Source: an uncultured Clostridia bacterium (GTDB lineage: Bacteria > Bacillota > Clostridia > Christensenellales > Aristaeellaceae). From it: a DNA stretch of 56,911 nt. The stretch is from contig CAKUOX010000011.1 of the NCBI GenBank assembly GCA_934670175.1, positions 1-56,911 of the forward strand, written 5' to 3'. The translations under genes and the position numbers were made by a program. The notes under the pieces are model-generated. The model was not told the origin of the DNA. It saw only the letters and a list, made by a program, of their open reading frames with translations, and searched no databases. Shown in pieces: positions 51,455-56,911 of this stretch (position 1 is its first letter; the number at the start of each line of letters is the position of its first letter).

Positions 51455-52477
51455 TTACTTCATGCCGGCGATGATCGCAGCCACGGTGTCCTCGGTGATG
51501 GGGGTCACGCCGCGGAACACGTTCTGAGCACCCACGTTGTCAGCCAGGATCAGCGCATACATGGAAGCGCAGGCCGTGGCGGTGTCCACGTCAGAGCCTT
51601 CGAAGCCGATGATGCCCTTGGCGGGATAGGTGGGATCTTCCAGCTGCTCGAGCTGCTGCTTGGTAACGTCGGTGGTGAACACGCCCATGTCCTCGGGGAT
51701 TTCGCCGTTGGTGTAGATGTTCAGCGCTTCGTCCGCACCGATCATGGCGCCAGCGCCAATGCCGGTCACGACCTTGGCGTTCGGATGCGCCTGCAGAGCG
51801 GTTTCAACAGCGGTCTGCGCCTCGGAGGCGATCAGGCCAGCCTGATTGGACACGATCTCATACTTACCGGGAGCAACTTCTTCCAGACCCATCATGATGC
51901 CCTCTTCGCGCTCGAGCAGGATCTTGGTCTGCGGATAGCCGATCATGATGACTTCGGCCTTGTTGTCCTCGGAATAATGCTCATTGATGAAGGCGCCGGC
52001 CAGCTTGCCGATCTCGGTGCCCAGGTAGGTGTTGTCCAGAATCCAGTTGGCGTCGGTGTTCTCCATGGGATCGTCCCAGCACATTACCTTGATGCCGGCT
52101 TCGCGCGCCTGAGCGCAGACGTCTTCGACGGCCGCCGCATCAGAGGGATGCACCATGATCAGGTCGCAGCCAGCGGAGATGAAGTTCTCGATCTGGCCGA
52201 TCTGGGTGGCGGAAGAGTCATCGCACGCAACGATGGTGAACTCAGCGCCCGCTTCCTTCAGAACCTCGTCCAGCGCGGTCATAACGCCCGCCCAGTAGGC
52301 ATTCTGCAGGGACTGGATGGTGATGCCCAGCTTCTTGCCGGACAGGATGGACAGGTCGGCCTTGGCATAGAGCTCAGGGGACGCCTGAACGCCTTCGGTT
52401 TCGCCGGTGGTCTCTGCCAGCGCGCATACGCTCAGCAGCATCAAGGCAGCCAGGATCAGTGCAACGAGTTTCTTCAT
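51455..52477 (-). CDS. Sugar-type ABC importer substrate-binding protein, cluster 2
   Basis: The 340-aa protein has a signal (1-22, cleavage near CALA) and a Peripla_BP_4 domain starting KKLGITIQSLQNAYWAGV. The DDSSATQIGQIENFISAGCDLIMVHPSD stretch is typical of RbsB/YtfQ-like proteins. It supplies the RbsA/C-type transporter downstream. LSVC at the signal end is one residue short of a good lipobox, so the anchoring mode is uncertain. It starts after GGAGGAG. Confidence 0.88.
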   Translation of the reverse strand: MKKLVALILAALMLLSVCALAETTGETEGVQASPELYAKADLSILSGKKLGITIQSLQNAYWAGVMTALDEVLKEAGAEFTIVACDDSSATQIGQIENFISAGCDLIMVHPSDAAAVEDVCAQAREAGIKVMCWDDPMENTDANWILDNTYLGTEIGKLAGAFINEHYSEDNKAEVIMIGYPQTKILLEREEGIMMGLEEVAPGKYEIVSNQAGLIASEAQTAVETALQAHPNAKVVTGIGAGAMIGADEALNIYTNGEIPEDMGVFTTDVTKQQLEQLEDPTYPAKGIIGFEGSDVDTATACASMYALILADNVGAQNVFRGVTPITEDTVAAIIAGMK

Positions 52478-52523
52478 GATATTCTCTCCTCCTATTATTC
52501 TCTATACGCCCTCTCTCAGGCGC

Positions 52524-52552
52524 ATGATTCGAAATCCATTTGCCGCTGTCAA
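52524..52552 (-). promoter_or_regulatory. Putative internal promoter before the binding-protein gene
   Basis: On the minus strand perfect TTGACA (52547-52552), 17 bases, AATCAT (52524-52529), in the 100-base gap between the SDR gene and the binding-protein gene. It would allow the importer to be made apart from the SDR. Confidence 0.45.
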
Positions 52553-52577
52553 TGTCGGCAGTTAAAGGCAGCGTCGA

Positions 52578-53354
52578 TCAGAAGCAGGTAAACGCGCCGT
52601 CGACGATGAAGTCGGAGCCGGTGGTGAAGGTGGAGGTGTCGCCCGCGAGATACACGCAGATGCTCTCCAACTCCTCGGGCTTGCCCATTCTGCCCATGGG
52701 CGCCATGGCGTTCCACTGATCGATCAGCGCCCGCAGGTGCGGCGCAGCCAGTACCAGCTCGGTGCCGATATAGCCGGGGCTGATGCAGTTGACGCGCACG
52801 CCGCGCTTGGCCCATTCCACCGCGAGGCTCTTGGTGAGCTGAATGACCGCGGCCTTGGATGCGTTGTAGGAGCACTGCGGCTGGGGCACGTTGACGATGT
52901 GCGCGGACATGGAGGCGGTATTAATGATGGAGCCGCCGCCGTGCGCCAGCATGTATCTGCCGGCAATGGTATCGGTCAGGAAAATGGAGTTGACGTTTAC
53001 ATCCATGTTCTTCAGCCACTGCGCATAGGTCATTTCGTCCGCAGGCGCGTTGATGCAGATGCCCGCGTTGGCATGGCAGAAGTCCAGGCCGCCCAGCTTT
53101 TCGACGACCTCGTCCACCATCCGCTTCACGTCCTCCTCGTTGGTCACGTCGCACTTGATGGCGATGACCTTGCGGCCGGTCTTCTCAGCGAGCTCATTGG
53201 CCGTCTTGACCGCCGTCTCATAATCGAGGTCCACGATGGCCACATCCGCGCCCGCCTCGGCAAAGCCCGTCGCGGTGCACTTGCCGATGCCGCGCGCGCC
53301 GCCGGTAACAAAACCCTTTTTGCCGTCCAGCCTCATTCTCTCAACGATTCCCAT
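52578..53354 (-). CDS. Short-chain dehydrogenase (sorbose-reductase/mannitol-2-dehydrogenase-like)
   Basis: The 258-aa SDR has the cofactor loop TGGARGIGK, an Asp after beta-2 (IVDLDYE) that favours NAD, the NAG motif as ANAGI and the catalytic YNASK with upstream Ser in NTASMS. The segment NVPQPQCSYNASKAAVIQLTKSLAVEWA is typical of the fungal-type sorbose reductase, mannitol or arabinitol dehydrogenase group. It is the first gene of the second ROK-linked operon and starts after GAGGAGG. Confidence 0.88.
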   Translation of the reverse strand: MGIVERMRLDGKKGFVTGGARGIGKCTATGFAEAGADVAIVDLDYETAVKTANELAEKTGRKVIAIKCDVTNEEDVKRMVDEVVEKLGGLDFCHANAGICINAPADEMTYAQWLKNMDVNVNSIFLTDTIAGRYMLAHGGGSIINTASMSAHIVNVPQPQCSYNASKAAVIQLTKSLAVEWAKRGVRVNCISPGYIGTELVLAAPHLRALIDQWNAMAPMGRMGKPEELESICVYLAGDTSTFTTGSDFIVDGAFTCF

Positions 53355-53421
53355 AGCTAAGCCTCCTCGTTTTGAATTTGTAGTCTCAGTTTAATTATTG
53401 TCAAACTCATTTTATAAAATC

Positions 53422-53484
53422 ATTTGCATTAATTGATTTGATTATATAACATAAACATTTCTTTGTCAATGTTGTTATTTGCAT
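53422..53484. promoter_or_regulatory. Paired ATTTGCAT sites flanking the cluster 2 promoter
   Basis: ATTTGCAT occurs at 53422-53429 and again at 53477-53484, 55 bases apart, on both sides of the promoter at 53441-53469. Both are followed by TAAT or AAAT. The spacing is about five helical turns, which would allow looping by a dimeric or tetrameric repressor. Confidence 0.45.
53441..53469 (-). promoter_or_regulatory. Consensus promoter of the cluster 2 operon
   Basis: Perfect TTGACA (53464-53469), 17 bases, perfect TATAAT (53441-53446) on the minus strand, 87 bases upstream of the SDR gene, in very A/T-rich DNA. A second TTGACA lies downstream in the leader with a poor -10. Confidence 0.82.
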
Positions 53485-53518
53485 AAATTTTCCATCTACA
53501 AATAGTGCTATTTCTCTA

Positions 53519-53548
53519 TTGCATCCAGCAGATTACATCTGTTAAAAT
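53519..53548 (+). promoter_or_regulatory. Promoter of the cluster 2 ROK gene
   Basis: TTGCAT (53519-53524), 18 bases, TAAAAT (53543-53548), 53 bases before the ATG. Confidence 0.5.
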
Positions 53549-53601
53549 AGAAGCGTATGGCTGCACCATCCGGTTTCCCATGCAGAACAGGAGGCAATAT
53601 C

Positions 53602-54762
53602 ATGCCCAAACGCATCACGCCGAGCCACATCAAGGCGAATAACAGGCAGCAGATTTACGATTATATATATCGGCAGCGCAAGGTTTCACAGCAGGACATC
53701 CTGTATGCGCTGCATCTGTCGCGTCCAACTGTGGCCGCAAACCTGGCCGAGCTTGAAGAGGAGGGCATGATCTGCAGGAGCGGGCAGATAGCGAGCGACC
53801 AGATCGGGCGCAAGGCCGTCGCCTATTCCATCGTGCCCGATTATCGCGTGGCCGTCGGCGTGGAGATCCTGCGCACGCGCACAAAGCTGATCGCCATCGA
53901 CCTTTACGGCGAAAAGCTCCGGCGCGAGGTGGTCGAGCTCCAGTTTGCCAACGATCCCGCCTATTACAGCCAGATCTGCGCGTTCATCAATCGCTTTGTA
54001 GACGCGCTGCCGGTGTCCCGCGCGCAGATACTGGGCGTGGGCATCTCCGCACAGGGTCTGGCCTCCTCGGACGGGCAGAACATGGTCTACGGCGCGATCC
54101 TGAGCTGCACGGGGCTGACCATCGACGTATTTGAAAACGATGTGCACCTCCCCTGCCGCTTCGTACACGACGCCCGGGGCGCGGCGCTGTCGGAGCTATG
54201 GGTCTCTCCGGAGCTGACGGACGCCATTTACCTGTCGCTCAGCTCGCATCTGGGCGGCGCGGTCATTACCGACCGGCGCATTCTGCCCGGTAAGCACGGC
54301 CACAATTCCACCTTTGAGCACATCAAGGCGCGCTCCCGCGGCGAGATCTGCTACTGCGGCAAGCGCGGCTGCTGGGACACGCTGTTGTCCCGCCGCGCGC
54401 TCACCGGCGGCGACACGCTGGAGGAATTCTTTGAAATGGTGCATACCGGCGATGTGGACGCCGACCGGCATTGGCACGCCTATCTGAAAAACCTGGCGCA
54501 GCTGATCGCATCGCTGCACCTGGTCTACGATGTGGATTTCATCCTCGGCGGCCACCTTGCCCCGTATATCACCGAGGCGGATATTCGCTGCCTCTATGCG
54601 GAAATTCGCCAGCTTTGCCCCTTTGGCGAGGACGACGATTTCATCTGCATCAGCAAAATGCCCTCCCACAACATCACCGTGGGCATTGCCCTGCCCTTCA
54701 TCACCACCTTTTTAGAGGAAGCGGGCGTGGAGCTGGGCAACGGTCGAATAGCGCCGATGTAA
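53602..54762 (+). CDS. ROK-family transcriptional regulator, cluster 2
   Basis: The 386-aa protein has a winged helix (VSQQDILYALHLSRPTVAANLAELEEEGMI, residues about 28-58) and the ROK sugar-sensing domain with the zinc motif CYCGKRGCWD preceded by HGHNSTFEH. It differs from the first ROK protein in most positions. The ATG at 53602 follows AGGAGG; the upstream in-frame ATG at 53557 lacks a site. It is divergent from the importer operon, the usual arrangement for local repression relieved by the imported sugar. Confidence 0.9.
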   Translation: MPKRITPSHIKANNRQQIYDYIYRQRKVSQQDILYALHLSRPTVAANLAELEEEGMICRSGQIASDQIGRKAVAYSIVPDYRVAVGVEILRTRTKLIAIDLYGEKLRREVVELQFANDPAYYSQICAFINRFVDALPVSRAQILGVGISAQGLASSDGQNMVYGAILSCTGLTIDVFENDVHLPCRFVHDARGAALSELWVSPELTDAIYLSLSSHLGGAVITDRRILPGKHGHNSTFEHIKARSRGEICYCGKRGCWDTLLSRRALTGGDTLEEFFEMVHTGDVDADRHWHAYLKNLAQLIASLHLVYDVDFILGGHLAPYITEADIRCLYAEIRQLCPFGEDDDFICISKMPSHNITVGIALPFITTFLEEAGVELGNGRIAPM

Positions 54763-54840
54763 GCATATTCGGCTGTGTATCTATTTATGCTGCAAATGTG
54801 TTGAATAATATCTGTAACCCGTGATCGAGGAGGACAGCTT

Positions 54841-55581
54841 ATGCCGCGTGAGACGGATTATCTGAAGGGAAGGGCCGCCATTGTGACCGGCGCTGCGGGC
54901 GGAATTGGCGAAAAAATCTGCATTGCACTGGCAGATATGGGCATCAATCTGGCCATTTCCGGCAGAAACGCTGAAAAGCTGCGTGCGCTCGCCGAAAGGC
55001 TTGAGGCGCGCGGCGTGCAAACGCGCGTCTGCGCGGGCGATCTGCGCGCGCTCACCTTCATACAGGAGATTCTGGATACCGCGCGTCAGGCGTTCGGCGG
55101 CATCGATATTCTGATTAACAACGCCGGCATCGCGCAAAACAGCAGCTTTGAGGAGGTCTCGCCCGAGCTGTTCGACGATATTATGGCCACCAACGTGCGC
55201 GCGCCCTATTTTCTGTGCCGCGGCGCGCTGCCCGAACTCGAAAGCTCAGGCATTGGCACGATCATCAACATCTGCTCGGTCGTCGCTCACAAGGGCTATC
55301 CGCGCCAGAGCGTCTATGCCGCCAGCAAGCATGCGCTGCTCGGCTTCAGCAAATCACTGGCGAACGAGGTGTATACGCGCAATATCCGCGTGCATGCCAT
55401 CAGCCCCGGCAGCGTCTATACGGATATGATCGCGCTCGCGCGTCCCGACCTGAGCCCGGAGGGCATGGCGCTTCCGGAGGACATTGCCGACACCGTATGT
55501 TTCCTGCTGGAAAAGCGCCGCTCAAACGCCTGCATCGACGAAATTCAGCTTCACCGCAGCACCAAGGCGCCCTTCGCATAA
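54841..55581 (+). CDS. Short-chain dehydrogenase/reductase following the ROK gene
   Basis: The 246-aa SDR has TGAAGGIGEKI, SGR after beta-2 (favouring NADP), NNAGIAQ, the catalytic Ser in ICSVVAHKG and YAASK. Similar sequences are annotated as 3-oxoacyl-ACP or sugar-alcohol reductases; the substrate is not evident. The C-terminus is somewhat unusual, with basic ending RSTKAPFA and without the common GG...DGG motif. It lies 78 bases after the ROK gene in the same direction, start after GAGGAGG, and is probably co-regulated with cluster 2. Confidence 0.85.
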   Translation: MPRETDYLKGRAAIVTGAAGGIGEKICIALADMGINLAISGRNAEKLRALAERLEARGVQTRVCAGDLRALTFIQEILDTARQAFGGIDILINNAGIAQNSSFEEVSPELFDDIMATNVRAPYFLCRGALPELESSGIGTIINICSVVAHKGYPRQSVYAASKHALLGFSKSLANEVYTRNIRVHAISPGSVYTDMIALARPDLSPEGMALPEDIADTVCFLLEKRRSNACIDEIQLHRSTKAPFA

Positions 55582-55601
55582 TCACTGATCTTTCCAAAGT
55601 C

Positions 55602-55646
55602 AACGGGGGCTGTGAAAGAACGAAAAGTTCTTCCGCAGCCCCCGTT
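55602..55646. terminator. Bidirectional terminator hairpin
   Basis: AACGGGGGCTG (55602-55612) pairs with CAGCCCCCGTT, and an inner AAGAAC-GAAA-GTTCTT type stem extends it. It separates the convergent SDR and XRE genes. The minus strand reads CTTT shortly behind, no long T-run on either side. Confidence 0.75.
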
Positions 55647-55685
55647 ACAGAGCACGCCGGCAAGTTCCGGCAGAATCGCCTGACA

Positions 55686-55928
55686 TCAGCGCAATTCCTG
55701 CTCCAGCTCATCAAATATGGGTGCAGAGAAAAACTGCCCCAGCGTCATGTCCAGACCGTCGCAGAGCTTTTTGATCACGTTGATGGAAAGCTCCTTGCGC
55801 CGCTCGTCCAGCATGCTGTACACCGTAGACGGCGTTATGCCCGCGCGGTTTGCCAGCTCATTTGGCCGTATACCGCGCTCCTTCATGAGCTCCCAAAAAC
55901 GCGCGACCACCGCTTCCTTCACTGTCAT
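55686..55928 (-). CDS. Small XRE-family HTH regulator
   Basis: The 80-aa protein is almost only an HTH_3 domain: helix 2-3 in NELANRAGITPSTVYSMLDERR and a following helix with LSINVIKKLCDGLDMTLGQFF, the usual ending of Xre domains. The start MTVKEAVVARFW at 55928 follows GGGGAGGTGAAATAATA; a longer frame (to 56012) starts in hairpin-rich DNA without a site. No partner gene is adjacent, so targets are unknown. Confidence 0.88.
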   Translation of the reverse strand: MTVKEAVVARFWELMKERGIRPNELANRAGITPSTVYSMLDERRKELSINVIKKLCDGLDMTLGQFFSAPIFDELEQELR

Positions 55929-56034
55929 TATTATTTCACCTCCCCAATGAAATAATAATGGCTGATACGCGAAAGCGTATTCGCGTTCGCGTGATTTGGC
56001 GGTGCGCCCCACATTAAATTTGAATTTGAGATAT

Positions 56035-56075
56035 GCAAAAGCGCCCGCATTCGACTAAAAATCGAATGCGGGCGC
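56035..56075 (-). terminator. Terminator of ftsH
   Basis: GCGCCCGCATTCGA (56041-56054) pairs perfectly with TCGAATGCGGGCGC (56062-56075), and on the minus strand the stem is followed by TTTTGC. It lies 19 bases after the ftsH stop. Confidence 0.88.
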
Positions 56076-56093
56076 CGATAATAACGCCATGCC

Positions 56094-56911
56094 TTACTTC
56101 CGGTTCAGAATCTCCATAAATTCCTCGCCGGTAATGGTTTCACGTTCGAGCAGGAAGGCGGCCAGCTCGTGCAGCTTGCCCTCGTTCTCCTTGAGGATGC
56201 GGTCGGCCTTTTCGCGGGCGGCCTTCACGATCTTCACCACCTGCTGGTCGATCTTTTCAGCCGTGGCCTGCGCACAAGTCAGCGTGCTGTCCTGCCCCAG
56301 ATAGGGATTATTCACCGCTTCCAGCGCCACCATGCCAAATTCCTCGCTCATGCCATAGCGCGAAACCATGCCGCGCGCGAGCTTCGTGGCCTGCTCTATA
56401 TCGTTGGAAGCACCGGTGGTGATCCTGCCGAAGATCAGCTTTTCAGCCGCCTGACCGCCGGTATAGGTGGCGATCTTGTTCTCCAGCTCATCCTGGCTCA
56501 TCAGAAAATGCTCTCCCTCATCCACCTGCATGGTATAGCCCAGCGCGCCGGAGGTACGCGGAATGATGGTGATCTTCGTGACGGGCGCTGAGTTGCTCTG
56601 CTTGGCGGCGACCAGCGCGTGCCCAATCTCATGATAGGACACGATGCGGCGCTCCTCCTCGCTCATCACGGCGTTCTTGCGCTGATAGCCGGCGATGACG
56701 GTCTCCACGCTCTCCTCCAGATCCGCCTGGGAGACGGCTGCCCTGCCCTGACGCACGGCGCGCAGCGCGGCCTCGTTGATGATGTTCGCCAGCTCCGCGC
56801 CGGATGCGCCGGAGGTAGCGCGCGCCACGGCGCCGAAATCGATGCCGCTTTCCAGCTGCACATCCTTCGCATGCACCTTCAAAATGGCGATACGGCCGTT
56901 CAGATCCGGCA
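56094..56911 (-). CDS. ftsH: ATP-dependent zinc metalloprotease FtsH (partial, N-terminal part outside)
   Basis: FtsH is the membrane-bound AAA protease that removes misfolded or short-lived membrane and cytosolic proteins. The visible 272 residues cover the end of the AAA domain (PDLNGRIAIL, SGASGAELANIINEAAL) and the M41 protease domain with zinc motif SYHEIGHALVAA, the third-ligand region TTGASNDIEQATKLARGMV and the ending ITGEEFMEIL. The frame is open to the right window edge, so the membrane part and Walker motifs are not seen. The transcription direction is leftward. Confidence 0.96.
   Translation of the reverse strand, partial: PDLNGRIAILKVHAKDVQLESGIDFGAVARATSGASGAELANIINEAALRAVRQGRAAVSQADLEESVETVIAGYQRKNAVMSEEERRIVSYHEIGHALVAAKQSNSAPVTKITIIPRTSGALGYTMQVDEGEHFLMSQDELENKIATYTGGQAAEKLIFGRITTGASNDIEQATKLARGMVSRYGMSEEFGMVALEAVNNPYLGQDSTLTCAQATAEKIDQQVVKIVKAAREKADRILKENEGKLHELAAFLLERETITGEEFMEILNRK

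Noticed and set aside
172..56911. Mobile elements, prophage or defence systems
   Set aside because: No transposase, integrase, phage, toxin-antitoxin or restriction genes were recognised; the small XRE gene has no toxin partner next to it.

Overview
The window is one GC-rich (by eye about 60%) stretch of a spore-forming, Gram-positive anaerobe of the class Clostridia. The evidence is the forespore sigma factor SigG, the dipicolinate synthase pair DpaA/DpaB, substrate-binding proteins rather than periplasmic systems, strong GGAGG ribosome sites and sigma-A type promoters. An order such as Christensenellales or Oscillospirales fits, but cannot be fixed from sequence reading alone. No phage, transposase, CRISPR array or tRNA was seen.

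Layout. 1-171: a near-perfect promoter with a leader that runs leftward out of the window and looks like the start of an rRNA operon. 172-1589: dpaAB. 1590-2007: hairpin repeats. 2008-8092: an oppBCDFA oligopeptide importer. 8300-16022: membrane-anchored PpiC-like protein, two tandem esterases, an unknown anchored protein, rmuC, argS and a zinc-ribbon protein. 16026-19974: small membrane protein, ispE, an NSS-family sodium symporter and a zinc alcohol dehydrogenase. 20052-31232: a ROK-regulated catabolic cluster with a ribose-type ABC importer, two M24-family proteins with degraded metal sites, an M20 peptidase, and then NagA and a PIG-L deacetylase. 31350-33383: MATE exporter and a 640-bp non-coding stretch with degenerate repeats. 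33384-36504: polar amino-acid ABC importer plus a CntK/DapF-type racemase. 36658-43071: the aspartate-family pathway as two divergent operons, thrC-thrB-pheB and hom-lysC-asd. 43230-45713: a DUF1846 protein and sigG. 45893-55581: a second ROK-regulated cluster with a ribose-type importer and four different NAD(P)-type oxidoreductases. 55686-56911: a small XRE regulator and the 3' part of ftsH.

Working together. The two ROK clusters share one logic: a divergent ROK repressor gene, a strong sigma-A promoter facing the other way, one sugar-type ABC importer, and enzymes that process the imported compound. Neither cluster contains a kinase or aldolase, so the products must feed into pathways elsewhere. 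In all three ABC operons in which the binding-protein gene is followed by other genes, a stable hairpin lies directly after it, which would favour high binding-protein output.

Most notable: (1) a dispersed intergenic element made of two hairpins whose stems change on both sides while pairing is kept, at five loci; (2) the two M24 homologues lacking canonical metal ligands in the first ROK cluster; (3) a CntK-like amino-acid racemase coupled to an amino-acid importer without the other staphylopine genes; (4) the four-oxidoreductase importer cluster.
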